A stretch of 12,528 nt of DNA, taken from contig JAOXYB010044370.1 of NCBI GenBank assembly GCA_028565635.1, positions 1 through 12,528 on the forward strand. The letters run 5' to 3'. A program made the position numbers and the translations under genes. The notes under the pieces are model-generated. The model saw nothing but the letters and a program-made list of their open reading frames with translations, was not told the DNA's origin and did not search any database. The stretch is from Phoronis ovalis (taxonomy: Eukaryota > Phoronida > Phoronidae). Shown here piece by piece: positions 1-10,690 of this stretch. Each line of letters begins with the position of its first letter. Positions within the stretch are counted from its first letter, which is position 1.

Positions 1-60
1 CGGTCGCAGAGTGCAGACTTGACAAGTCCCTATGGACGGCAAACACTCAACATATATATA

Positions 61-77
61 AAAAAAAAAAAAAAAAA
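61..77 (+). repeat. Poly-A tract (17 A)
   Basis: An uninterrupted run of 17 A directly after a TATATATA stretch, in the position expected for the A tail of the left, plus-strand retroposon-like copy. Confidence 0.8.
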
Positions 78-129
78 TATTTTCGAGATAATTAAAAACA
101 CTGATGTAAAACACATAAAAAAGAGAAAT

Positions 130-131
<2 letters not shown>

Positions 132-159
<28 letters not shown>
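132..159 (-). repeat. Poly-T tract (28 T), A tail of a minus-strand copy
   Basis: An uninterrupted run of 28 T immediately before the right arm of the foldback. On the minus strand it is a poly-A tail following the shared CAAGTCCCTATGAACTT end. Such a long pure run decays quickly, so it suggests a fairly recent insertion, or an assembly-sensitive site. Confidence 0.8.
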
Positions 160-162
<3 letters not shown>

Positions 163-240
163 TTCATAGGGACTTGAGCAAGTCTAATGAAGTCTGTGCA
201 TGTAAAGTTTAGTGCTATATGACCTCCCATATTTTGATCA

Positions 241-964
241 CAAGTTTATCTTCATTTATAACAAACCAGGATTGTAAGTGTCTATAGTTTATCAGGCTTC
301 TGGAACTTGTCAATGTAATACAACTAGCCAATCAGGATAGATAAGAATGTAATCCCTGTCAACTGACAAATTTAGACATCATGCACTTACACTGACTACA
401 ACAATTATCTTTAAATGCTCTGTTTATATTTATTATAGTGATACCGACATTTTGGATCAAGTAACCTAACTTGAGCTTCATAATAAGAAAGAAATTAATT
501 TAAACAGTGCCATATTATTAAACGGTAATAAAAGTAAAGACAAAAGGTATTGGGCTGAGGCTCAACAAACAATACATTGAATATTTTGTCCTGATGTGCG
601 TATGCAATAGATTTCAAGTGCTAATGCAATACATCCAGGCCAGAAAATCCTGTAGTGACTGTCACGGAATAAGTTGGTTCCTTACAATTTTGGAAAATGT
701 AACAGTGACGTACTTGACAGGATTTAAAAACAACTTTCATATTCAAAAATGTGGTTCCAATTCATTATACAAATTACCTTTGGCACTTACTTGTGACCAC
801 AATAACTGGTTAATTGTCAACAGTGAAATTTAAGCCAATGCTTAAAAAGTAACCAAATTGAACAATTTCCCAGGTTTTTAATTGGTCTAAACATATTGGT
901 CTCTAAAACAAATTCAATCTGCTAAACTGTAAACTGCATTTCTAAACTTAACTAGTAACCAGTG
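241..964. other. Unique AT-rich intronic sequence, nothing recognised
   Basis: No gene, repeat or RNA is recognised. One open frame of 79 codons at 594-833 (+) has no recognisable domain, lacks matching flanking splice sites that I can support, and is within chance length for this composition. Confidence 0.5.
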
Positions 965-1115
965 ACAGAAAGTGGATCAAGGGGTTCAGTTGTCCTCTCT
1001 CAAATAATGAAATACAGATACAATATACACAATGTATAATTTTTGTTATCAATCTTATTTATAAATATCCCCCAAAACGGAACACACAAGACCAAAATTC
1101 TAGATCCGCTCCTGT
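965..1115. repeat. Decayed terminal-inverted-repeat (MITE-like) remnant
   Basis: The left end at 965-981 starts ACAGAAAGTGGATCAAG. The right end at 1100-1115 reads, on the minus strand, ACAGGAGCGGATCTAG. Allowing one gap, about 13 of 16 positions agree. GCGGATCTAGAATTTT and GGATCAAGGGGTTCAG resemble the ends of a widespread class of non-autonomous metazoan DNA transposons carrying a GGCGGATCCAGGGGG-type terminus; that comparison is from memory. No clear target-site duplication is visible. A further stretch at about 1297-1325 (GTGCCCCCTTCAAAAG) is C-rich like the inner part of such elements, so the remnant may reach about 1330. It is old and could be coincidence. Confidence 0.3.
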
Positions 1116-2600
1116 GAATGGGTGCAATATTGAATTTCTCCATTTGGTTTAAGTTATGAAACTGCCAAATGTTCAAGATTGCTGTCTCCCCTTCATAAAT
1201 TTGATTGTTATGAAGAACATTACAAGTTGCATATAACAACAGACAAGGCCAACAGTCTAAGAACAAATGGCTGTCACACATGTTGAGCAGCTACTTTAGT
1301 GCCCCCTTCAAAAGAGTCCAAAACTTTTTTATTCTGGGTTAAATTAATAGTCACTAATTAAAAGCACATTCTGCATCAGCTAGAGTTAAACAGGCATGAA
1401 CTAACTGTAGGTGATTCTATATGCAATTATCAATTTTTGAGTTTTTCAAGTTGATTGTGATGTGCGAAATGCTGGAGAAATTCTTGGATTTTGAAAATGT
1501 GAAAGTGCGATACATGGGGCAGTTAACCAGAATACTCGTCTGTAAATCCCATTCATTGTTCAAACTATTACTTTAGTTTTTTTTATCAGGCTGTCGAAAC
1601 TTTGGTGTAGTTCAAAAATGTGTAAAGGAAGTTATTGTAACATATCCACCATGCCTTATCGATACATTGTTTGGGCATAAGCCATGACCAATAACTGAAA
1701 ACATGAAATAAAAATAGTATTAAATCAATCATGTATTACAAACTTTATAGGCTTCACTTACTGCTTAACTCATAGTAAACATACATCTACAAGGCCTCTA
1801 AAAAGCATACAAGTATAAATGGAAGAAAATAATATATAAATCATGGGTGTCATAAAACCATTACAGTAATAGCTGTTTGGATAATAAAATGTGTTGTAAA
1901 CTTGCAGCCTGTCTTAAAGTTTTGTTGTGCTGATTTATGACATCCTAATTTAGTGTTTTATATTGATAACACACCTTGGCATAGTTTAACTATCTACCTG
2001 CACTGTTCACACCTGCCCTTGTATGCAAAAGAAACTTTCTGTTGTTTAGCAAAATTATAGAGTGATTAAGTAGTCTAATCATATTTTGGAAGATATTTGA
2101 CATCATTGTTCCCTCCTGCTGATAATATCCTAGTGACCCTGTGCATGCAGAAATGTGTGTATTGTAAAATTGTCAGTTTAGCATCTTATATTATTATATT
2201 GTTATATAAGTGTATTGAAGTACTGCTTGGTTGTTTACATAGGAGTATTGTATCAGATGATATTATTTCAGTGATTATGTTATCAGCGCATAATTATTTA
2301 TCATCCACTACTTTGTCTTCAATCTTTGATTTATATAGTATTATTTACAGTTCATTATTTTATACTGTTTTTTTATTTCCTTTAAAGTATCCCCATTTGT
2401 TCCTTATGATTGCGTCTTTGTTATATGATTTCCTGAATACTCTTTCTTCCTTTTATTACAAGGATGCAGTCTTCTGACCCAAAGGTACTGGCCTAAATCC
2501 AGTTTACATAATTGGTAAGGATTTATTTCCTCCATATATATTTGCAGTGCCATTTCAAACATCATTTTTAAGGAAGCCTTTTTTATTATTGCAATTCCAA
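1116..2600. other. AT-rich intronic sequence, no supported gene
   Basis: Nothing is recognised apart from the possible extension of the decayed repeat to about 1330. The longest open frame in the window (2097-2477, +, 126 codons) lies here. Its translation is rich in Leu, Ile, Ser and Tyr, as expected for any T-rich sequence, with no family motif and no signs of a promoter or exon. One UGCAUG word occurs at 2142-2147. Confidence 0.5.
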
Positions 2601-4133
2601 AAAAATCAAAATGTAGCTTCCTTTCTTGGAAATGTAGTTTTGAAAAATAAATCAAAAAATTCAGTCTGGAACTTTATTTTGATTACCCCTTTATCTAAAT
2701 TTTTGTTTTTATAGACTAATTGTGCAGGAATGTTCCTCTTGACTATTTATTGTGCATATGCCATGTATTAACAATTGGTAAAGAAACAGATTGTTTCACT
2801 GGTGATTCAATTTATCTCTACTGAAATTAAATCAATTCTAATCATTCTATTAGCCTTTAAAAGTCATCTCAATTTGATTCTTATTATGCTGTTACTCTCT
2901 ATTGCCAGTTAGTTCCCAGAACTAATACAGCAATTTGCACAACCCAACATTTGAATACAGTTGTGTAGGCTGAAAGTTTTGAGAGGTTTTGAATTTCTTG
3001 GATCCTTGCCTGTGTATGAAGGAATAGCTGCTATTGCATGTAATGTTTTCAGTTATGTTCTCTGGCATTATAGTGCTGTAGTGAATGGAATTGTGTGCTA
3101 ATGTGTTAGGTATGAATAGATGGATTATTACTGGCTGCTGTACTCAATAACCTTTCAATATTCAAGAATTTTAAGTCCTAATCACAATAGAGTGGATTCC
3201 ATGGCTCTTAGAGCACTGTTACTCTACTATCAGCCAGTATATTGTATCATTCCTGCTTTGTGTACAAGGAAATGGAGCATTAAGTACTGGTGAATTTGGA
3301 AACTGATTTTTTTTAAAAATATGTTACATGCAAAGCGAGTTACACTTCTGATTTCAAAAAATGTTCACCTCAGGCAAATATGCAATCAGTGTTCCAAGTG
3401 GCATGAGATATGCAGGAAAAATTAATACTATATTCTTTAACTATTTCTTCCTTATTTTATAGGGAGTCACTTTATAGTATTATATACTTAAAATGCCTTT
3501 TTAGGTGTTTATATTGTAAAGTGGATTAAGGATCATTTCGGGTATTTTAATTTGGTTAAATAATTTGTTTAAAAGTCATGACCAGAGAATTCAAAAACAT
3601 GTCACATAATTTGTTCCATTACATGTGCTTTGGGAATAGGTGTACGTTTTACATTATACAGAAACTTTTTCATATCATTATATTTAATCACTGGTCATCA
3701 CAGTAGCTTATTCTGTCAGTAGAATGTCACTTGCTAGATTAGTTGTCATGGTATTATGGTATTGTGTTTATCATTAACTAAATCCCATGAACAGTGACAA
3801 TGACCTAATGTAGAGATAAGATTGTTTTTACATCTAAATCTGATATCATCTAGATATGGTCATTCCTATTGCTATATGTTTAAACCTAGCTATGTGAATT
3901 GAAAAATGAAGGTGCAGCATTTCCTACTATTGTCGGTGTGTGTACAGTATTTTATATTTGTGTAAAAGATGTCACTATCATAATTTGTATCAGACATTAG
4001 AATAACATATTTTTTTAACTTATTAATGAGTGGGTCAAAAAAAGATGTTTATTCAGTATCAATTAAAACTATAGACATGATTTTGATTTAAGTACTTGAA
4101 CTCCAAAGAGCACTGTTGTGTAAAGAAAACTAT
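2601..4133. other. AT-rich intronic sequence, nothing recognised
   Basis: No gene, inverted repeat or tandem repeat is evident. One UGCAUG word lies at 3035-3040. There are several AG|GT junction-like words (for example at 3110) without a convincing pyrimidine tract. Confidence 0.5.
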
Positions 4134-4349
4134 TTAAAAATCCCTGGCCTCTCTGTATTTGGCCTTCTGGAATATTTCTTGGTAACTGCATGCCTTTGCA
4201 TGTTTTACAAGCCTGCCAGCTGCTTTACAAATTACTAACTCTTTGGACATCATTAAGAATAACAAAGTTTCTGCATGTTCAAACTGACCCCTTGAAGCCA
4301 AAGCAGAGGAAATTAATTTCTTTTGAATAGTTAAACACCTGCATTGCAT
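4134..4349 (-). pseudogene. Protein-like 71-codon open frame, unrecognised, possibly a fossil fragment
   Basis: On the minus strand an ATG at 4349 opens 71 codons to a TAA. Unlike other chance frames here, its translation is rich in Ala, Lys, Glu and Arg, and it contains a stretch (ALASRGQFEHAETLL) that looks like an amphipathic helix of the TPR/PPR kind. I cannot assign it to a family. There is no promoter, no matching exon pair and no poly-A signal that I can tie to it. It could be a fragment of an old transposon or processed gene, or chance in a slightly less AT-rich patch. The same bases carry three UGCAUG words on the plus strand. Confidence 0.12.
4187..4277 (+). promoter_or_regulatory. 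Cluster of three UGCAUG (RBFOX-type) motifs
   Basis: TGCATG occurs at 4187-4192, 4197-4202 and 4272-4277. It is the high-affinity site of RBFOX splicing regulators, which can act from deep within introns, often through RNA bridges. The words are seen directly; the role is inferred. The site lies 6.4 kb upstream of the nearest recognised exon. Confidence 0.25.
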
Positions 4350-6840
4350 TTCCTTGCAAATAAATCTGCTATATAGCTTGTAGTAAGGTAAAGGTAATTT
4401 AATTATTATTGGGACTAATCTGTGTTCTTTACATTAAGATATAGTCTGTAGGGATTGTATAACTGGACAACTCTTAATTACCTTGTACATTATGTTATGA
4501 ACGGAAATGGTGTCTAATTAGAATACAGAATTCCTGGAAGGAAAATAAATTTATAGGCTAAATTTATTTCATATATATTTAGTAGATAATAGTTTGTAGT
4601 TTGAACGAAACTGCCAATTATCGAACTTTATTACCCCTCATACAGCTTCTTCGAGAGAAAAAAAATCTTTGTTCTTCATATGATAATGTTCTTACACCTC
4701 GTCTTAAAACTAAACCATTAGAATATATATGTAATTGACAATGTTCTTGCACATGATTGATATGTGGGTTGTAATGATCCTGATGGTCTATTCCACATTC
4801 AGCATGTACATGTATAATAACTTTTGAAGGCTAGACACATTTTCCTTTTCTTTAAGTTTAATGAAATGGATTATTAGGCTAAGCTTCTTGAGTTATCATA
4901 ATACAAGTTATGCAAAAGTAGGTCTGATTGACTGTTAATCTTAACTTTTTTATGTCTGTATTTTTTTAACAAATAATGTGCCTGTTGCTTTTGAACAGTC
5001 TCGCTATTGAGTGTTTAGTTTCAACATTTTCATATTTATTTAGCTCAGTATGCGCCGAACTTAGCTGGGGGCAGTCGGTGAATGGAGTCAATAGAAGTCA
5101 AGCTTACAGACCTGGTGAAAAAATAAATTACTGGTTAAAAAAATAAAGAAAATATATTTTCACAGCAGAATCTAGAACCAATCCTATCCCTGTAACTGTA
5201 ATCCGCAGTATATTTATAACACTTGTAAACATTATGGCTTAGTTTGCTTCATGTCCATTAGTGTAATTTCTTTAAGTATAAACATTAAAAGTGCACCTTT
5301 GTGTTGAACAAAAAAATAGATACTTATAGCTTTTTATGGAATTTGATGGAACTGTGGCAGAAAGATGGTACATGAAGTTGGCTAGTTTGAGTCATTCACT
5401 GTTCCGTATATACTTGACATCTGGCTATATTACTAAAAAGGCATTAATCTATTTATTCTCAAATAAAAAAGACAGCATTATTTTGTGAAAAGTAGATTGT
5501 TTAATTCATGCAGAAATTTATAAACAATCAAATTAAGAATTTGATTTTATTCACTATCCATTGGCTGCAAAATTATAGCCACAGGGGCAGTCAGGTGTAA
5601 TGTTTTATAAAAGAGCTATGTTAAGAAATCATGGGTAAAGTTAACATGTCATCTGATTTGGGGCTTACATATCTAAAGTCATCGCCTTTACTATGTTTTT
5701 AATATGTCTTGTTAGGTAGCTATCAACTGGTGGTTGGCAGGAATATTATTACAGTTGTTTATTAGCCATCTGATATCAACCCCATGTGAAACTGATTTGA
5801 AAATGTTGAAACAGCTTGTAGAAATGAAGACCATATTTCACCCAAGACTGTATCCAGATGATGCCACTTTATAGCAGTGCTTATCAGGTCAAGTTGCTAT
5901 GGTGATAGATTTAGGCTATTTTAAGATGTATGAGTTCATTATAATCAAGATTCATTAGAGTTACATTCCAATCTTAGGAAACTCTTGAGGATTTAAGTGT
6001 TGTAAAATATTAATGCCCAGTGAAGTAGATGAGACTGCAGATATAAAGGCACAAGCATTGTCCAGCACCATCTGTTGTGATATATGCCCCTAAAATCTGA
6101 GTAAAATTCTGTAAATTTGATGAGCTACTAATTTGCAATTATATTTAATTAACAAGACCACAATGTTATTACAATGTTTTTGAGTGCCAACCATTTGTTT
6201 TATATCCATATCTGTAAGCCAAAATGTATTCCTTGAATATGTGTGAGAAAATAATTGTACTTGAGATCTAAAAATTGCTGAGAACCATGGACCATCAATG
6301 TGATTTGTACCAGATAGTTAAAGTCTGCAGGAATGAAACAGTGATGTACATTTTGAAGAGCTATGAGATAGCAGGTACTAAATGTACAGCAAGTAACACA
6401 TTACTGTATAGTATGTAGGAGTATATAAGAGACAGTATATAAAGAATGGTATTCTTTTATAATTAGATTGAGTAAGGAAATAGCTTAAACTTTGCCCCTA
6501 CTGCATGTACACTCCTGCTAGTTAAAAATGTCAGAAAAGACATTAATATTGTAACATATAGTAGACAGGTTTTAGCTAGTTAATATCTTTGGCCAAATAT
6601 AAAAGTGACACAATTCAAGAAATAACCAGAACAAAAATAAGTAAGGTGTAGTTGTTGGATAGTGTTACAACTGAGTGAAGAGTGATCAGTTTTTCTTCTA
6701 TTTACTGATCAAACAGTCAGATGATTATCACAATATAATGTATGCGGAAAGTAAATATATAAGCAAGTCAATTCTTCAGGTCTGATTAAATAAATATGAA
6801 TACTAAATCAAGTGAAAAAACGTGTGTATTGATATTTCAG
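4350..6840. other. AT-rich intronic sequence, nothing recognised
   Basis: No gene is supported. A patch at about 5045-5110 is less AT-rich and has three CpGs (two in GCGCCG, one in GTCGG), but its frames are closed and no promoter motif is convincing. One UGCAUG word lies at 6502-6507. Confidence 0.5.
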
Positions 6841-6875
6841 TGGGCTATGGATTATTTCCACTGAGGAGTTATTTT
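6841..6875 (+). other. Pseudoexon or microexon candidate (35 nt)
   Basis: The segment is preceded by a TACTAAA branch-point-like word at 6801-6807 and a GATATTTCAG acceptor ending at 6840, and is followed by a strong GTAAGTG donor from 6876. In the one frame that would join phase 0 into the exon at 10711 it is open, reading GYGLFPLRSYF after two bases of a split codon. The polypyrimidine tract is weak and the peptide matches nothing I know from Cpo or RBPMS, so this may be a decoy exon or chance. Confidence 0.15.
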
Positions 6876-8641
6876 GTAAGTGAAAACACAATAGGTGCTT
6901 TAAATTTTAGGTATTTTGATATGCATCTTTTATATAAATCATTCAATACTCTCATTAATTTTTCTATACTTGGGTGTAATTGGTAATTGCTTGACCCTGT
7001 GTGGGCATCCTTCTGGATGCATTGTTTGTCATTTTCTTGTTTGTTTTGAAAACAGTGCTTCAAGTTGCATAATTATTATACCATGAGTGGTATGTCCCAT
7101 CCTGTTTAGCAACTTTGGGTTAAAAATAGTTAACTTCATAACACCAGACCATAACATAATGTGGAAAAAACAAGCTGTTAAGTGTTTTTAAATAGGTGCC
7201 CTAGCTCATTGTTTTTTATTTAGCAGTTCATAAACATGTATTTTAAATCATCTATCACAATTAGACTTGCATTTATGTATTGTTAAACTTTTATTAACAT
7301 ATAGACTCTGGCTGTATTAGAGTAGAATTCATCACTTAATTTTCTTTTAACAATTCCCTGTCTTTTATTTACCATTCCTCTTTCCAATTGACTGAGAGAT
7401 AGCTTAACCTATGGTTATCCAGCAACACCACTACAACCAGCTGTTAAGATATTGAGAACAGTATATTTGTATAAAAAATGAGATGTATAGTACATTTTAT
7501 AGGAATTCGTGCAATTTTAGGACACAGTAATGACTTTCTGAAATTACAAAAATTAGAAAGTGGACTGTAGAATAATGAAGTCGTATGAAGATTTTGCACA
7601 TTTTTTTGTTGCTGTTGTTTTCATTAATATTTCCTTCCATCTCAACCATTCCACTTCCGTGCACTATATCTTTATTGATTTTTTGTTAACTTACAATATG
7701 CTCAGTTCATCATAATCGGAGAGATTTCGTCTTGTAATATCTTTAAGCCTAATATGATTAGATGTTCAGCGATACTTACAGAGCTGTTTAAATTAATCAC
7801 GACTAACACTAAGTAGTAAGACTAGGCAGAGAATGAAAAAATGATGGTATTACACAAAGTAATTTCCAGAGAATTGTAGCATTGCTGTCAACTGCCAGCG
7901 AAATAAGCAAGGAGCATCATTCCTGATAATTTTATACAAACCTGCTTTGCATGCCTTATTAAAGGTATTCCCTAGTATTTATTAAAATTATAATTTGAAA
8001 GACCCAGCATGAAACACATATATGGAGAGACAAAATAATGGCTGCTTTCAATTTTGCTTTATAGCATAATTAGGTATTTTGGGGTTTATAATTGATAATA
8101 GCTCCTATGGCCAATCAGTGAAGACTCCCACCTGTCAAGTAGAAGTAGTTACCTGGTGTTCACTCAGCCAGATATTGTTTGGACCACAATATCATGTAAT
8201 AACTTAGTCAGGTAGATATGACATCATAATGATCATTAATGTAAGAAAATTGCCTCTAAATAATCCTCTGCAATCTTCAGCTAAGTTAGTTTTGTAGAAA
8301 TAATTAAGAAATACTAGTAAGATACATCTATATGTACAGTAATCCACATGATTTTAATTTACAAATAATATGTGTGCACAGTGGACGGCCATTATTTATA
8401 GGCACATCACCAAGGAAGGCAAAAACACTTTCTTATTAATTAATATGAGTAGAATGTTTTATTTTGTCTAAACTCAACGGCCATCTTTGCATTCACCCTA
8501 AATATTTTAAATCAGGGTATATATATATTTAGTTACAGCATTAAAATTGGCAGTGTATTAGGATGGTGTAGCTACCTTAAACACACAGTGCAAAATCTGT
8601 GCACATTATTAGACATGTAAATAGTATTATCTGTATTATCT
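6876..8641. other. AT-rich intronic sequence, nothing recognised
   Basis: No gene, tandem repeat or RNA is recognised. Open frames here are short and without motifs. One UGCAUG word lies at 7948-7953. Confidence 0.5.
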
Positions 8642-8649
8642 AGGTAAGA
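8642..8649 (+). other. Possible recursive splice site (TAG|GTAAGA)
   Basis: A 3' splice site AG at 8642-8643 is followed immediately by a donor-like GTAAGA at 8644-8649, preceded by a moderately pyrimidine-rich ATTATCTGTATTATCT. Juxtaposed AG|GTAAG is the signature of ratchet sites used to remove very long insect introns in steps, and this intron is at least 10.7 kb. The pyrimidine tract is weaker than the usual consensus. Confidence 0.2.
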
Positions 8650-9724
8650 ATGCTCATGTCTATCTGTGTATTGAGTCATGAAGTTATCTGTCTGTAAATT
8701 TATGTGATTTGATAAGGATTTAACAATGCAGCTGGCTAGTTTCTCTATTATTCCTGTTATTATATAAATAACATTTTCACCATAAAACATGCCACACTAA
8801 TAGTAATGCAAGTATCTCATCCTGTTTGTATTATGTGGGTCCAGGATTATCTTAAGACTGGATAATTTGTAAATATTTAAGTGATTGGAGAATTGCCTTT
8901 GCAAGAATGTTTGTCTAGTTAAGTAATTTATAGAAAATACTGTGCAAGGCTAGTTAACAATCCCTATTCCATTGCCAGTTTCTGATGATTCATTAGAAAA
9001 CTAATGCTCTGGCCAAATTAACAAATGTCTATCCCCTCTAAGTAGACCAAGCCAGTTTTTCACACTGTCCATATTAACTTGTCAGGTGTCCATTATGCTT
9101 GACAAAAATTCCTTCTAATCTCAATCACTTGGAATTTTCTCACAATTTTCTCAGCAGTTCAAATTGTGTGACAAATATTCTATTTATGCCAATGGTTGTT
9201 AATCTGTGCAGAATTGCTAGTAATCATGGGATGGCATAAGAAGGCCACTTAAAGATATTTAAAAAGCACTTATAATCACTCAAAAAAAAAACAAATAACA
9301 TTAATTGGTAACACATAATTTTATGTACACTCATTACAAAAGAAGTGAATGTTTTAAACTCTGCATATTCAAAAAGGAGGATGTTTCATTTGTAGAAATA
9401 ATGGGCATCATGTTTCTCATCCAATACACTTTAGAGCATTGATAAGAATTCTTTAGAATGTTAATTACATTCCGAAATATGCATAAATAAATATTTGTTC
9501 CTCTGTTTAATATATTTGTATTAGAAATTGTCCAATATGACAAAATAGACTCGACTATTATAATGAATTGACATCATTTTTTTGCCTACACTGTTGTTAT
9601 TGCTTTGTGTGGTATAATGTGTATTGATTAATGTGTATGATCATACAATAATAAACATTTTATCAGTTTACCTTTGTTTGAATATCAGTAATTATTAATT
9701 GCGTACCTGTAGTCCATTGTGTTT
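8650..9724. other. AT-rich intronic sequence, nothing recognised
   Basis: No gene is supported. An AATAAA word at 9650-9655 followed by T-rich sequence could be a cryptic poly-A signal, but such words are expected by chance at this composition. Confidence 0.5.
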
Positions 9725-9757
9725 TTTCACATCAAGTAAGAATTACTTGGTGTGAAA
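9725..9757. repeat. Near-perfect 15-bp hairpin with a 3-nt loop
   Basis: TTTCACATCAAGTAA at 9725-9739 pairs with TTACTTGGTGTGAAA at 9743-9757 around a GAA loop. The single non-Watson-Crick pair is a G-U wobble on the transcribed strand. The loop is too small and the stem too short for an ordinary microRNA precursor. It may be a chance palindrome, a MITE core or a structured intronic element. Confidence 0.6.
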
Positions 9758-9804
9758 TAAAATGCAAACAAGAACTTTGAACCATTGATTGTAACATAAA
9801 AGAA

Positions 9805-9827
9805 ATATTGATTACAAAGATCAATAT
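9805..9827. repeat. 8-bp hairpin with a 7-nt loop
   Basis: ATATTGAT (9805-9812) and ATCAATAT (9820-9827) are exact reverse complements around TACAAAG. It is short and AT-only in most pairs, so it is weak on its own. It is listed because it lies 50 bases from the stronger hairpin at 9725-9757. Confidence 0.4.
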
Positions 9828-10690
9828 GCTATAAAAATCGTCCTGTTTAATTTTTTGATCAATGGAAAATATACCATTGTTTTCTGTGTCCACATTCATG
9901 CTTGACAACTATTTGTACAAGAGTTGGTGAAATATGTATTGAAATCTTTGTTTAAAAATGAAAAGAAAGCTACTTCAAAGAACCTTGGTGTAATCCATAA
10001 AGTTCTACAACGTTTTAAAATGTTAGAAAGATTTTGTCATTTGTTTTTCTTTTCATTTAATTTTTAAATTGAAAATTATTTAGATTTACATAATGTTTTT
10101 TCTCTGAAATATCGTAAAACGTTTGTAAATTTTACTTATTTTTTAACTGTTTTTTCAACACTGTCAATCCTGGCCAGTGTAAAAGTGCATGGAACCATTG
10201 GGACACATTTTCTGTTAAACAGTTTGTTGATTGAATCTAAAAATAAAAAAATATATGTATAGCCTGTAAGGTTGGTTGTCTGTAATTATTCAAGAGTGCA
10301 TGACATTCAGACAGAATTCACAAATGCAATAGAGCATACTAGATAACATTTATAAAAACAGGATTACAATGGGATTACTTGGGAGTCATAGTCATCAAAT
10401 TCCCTGATGGCATTCATGTACCTGGTCCATTCCTAATTCAATATGTATATGTGTCAACTCTGTTACAGGGATCATTAAAAATTGAAATAAATTCTAAATT
10501 AACAATTTCATCATATGAAAGGGTTGCATTGACCAGTGTGTAAAAATGAATGAAAATTGTCCACAATATAACAGCACTTGTGCAGTAAACTTTTCTTTGT
10601 AGATAACGCTCAATCCTCTTTTGTACTGTTCTTCTCCTAACATCAGTGTTACAAAAAATTTCTATTAAAAATGATAGCATTTTCAATGAA
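9828..10690. other. AT-rich intronic sequence before the first coding exon
   Basis: No gene is recognised. Two UGCAUG words lie at 10186-10191 and 10297-10302, roughly 410-525 bases upstream of the first coding exon. An 82-codon minus-strand open frame at 10438-10686 has no recognisable motif. Confidence 0.5.

Larger units (their letters stand above)
1..200. repeat. Foldback structure: two retroposon-like 3' ends facing each other
   Basis: Bases 23-34 (CAAGTCCCTATG) are the exact reverse complement of 165-176, and 16-21 (GACTTG) pair with 179-184, giving an 18-bp stem with a small internal loop. Inside these arms lie a run of 17 A at 61-77 and a run of 28 T at 132-159, which can also pair. 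Each half reads as the same short sequence (GACTTG..CAAGTCCCTATG) followed by an A tail, one on each strand. This suggests two copies of a SINE- or LINE-type element inserted tail to tail. The left copy is cut off by the window edge. An alternative is one foldback or MITE-like element. I do not recognise the family. Confidence 0.5.

Noticed and set aside
594-833. Plus-strand 79-codon open frame.
   Set aside because: No motif, no matched splice sites and near-chance length.
1000-1281. Minus-strand 93-codon open frame.
   Set aside because: No recognisable domain. It overlaps the decayed repeat, and its length is near chance for this base composition.
2097-2477. Open frame of 126 codons on the plus strand, the longest in the window.
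   Set aside because: The translation is dominated by Leu, Ile, Ser and Tyr from T-rich DNA, with no family motif, and I saw no convincing promoter, splice sites or poly-A signal tied to it. It sits inside a long intron.
5041-5115. Less AT-rich patch considered as an upstream exon or promoter.
   Set aside because: Frames contain early stops, no acceptor-donor pair fits, and the peptide does not resemble Cpo.
5127-5141. A 15-base match (ATTACTGGTTAAAAA) to 11552-11566, with loosely similar sequence after it.
   Set aside because: One exact 15-mer is about what chance gives in 12.5 kb of AT-rich sequence, and the following similarity needs large gaps. Not a supported repeat.
9650-9655. AATAAA followed by T-rich sequence, read as a possible poly-A site.
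   Set aside because: AATAAA is common at this composition, and no upstream exon ends here.
10438-10686. Minus-strand 82-codon open frame just upstream of the RRM exon.
   Set aside because: Antisense to intron and polypyrimidine tract, with no recognisable protein family.
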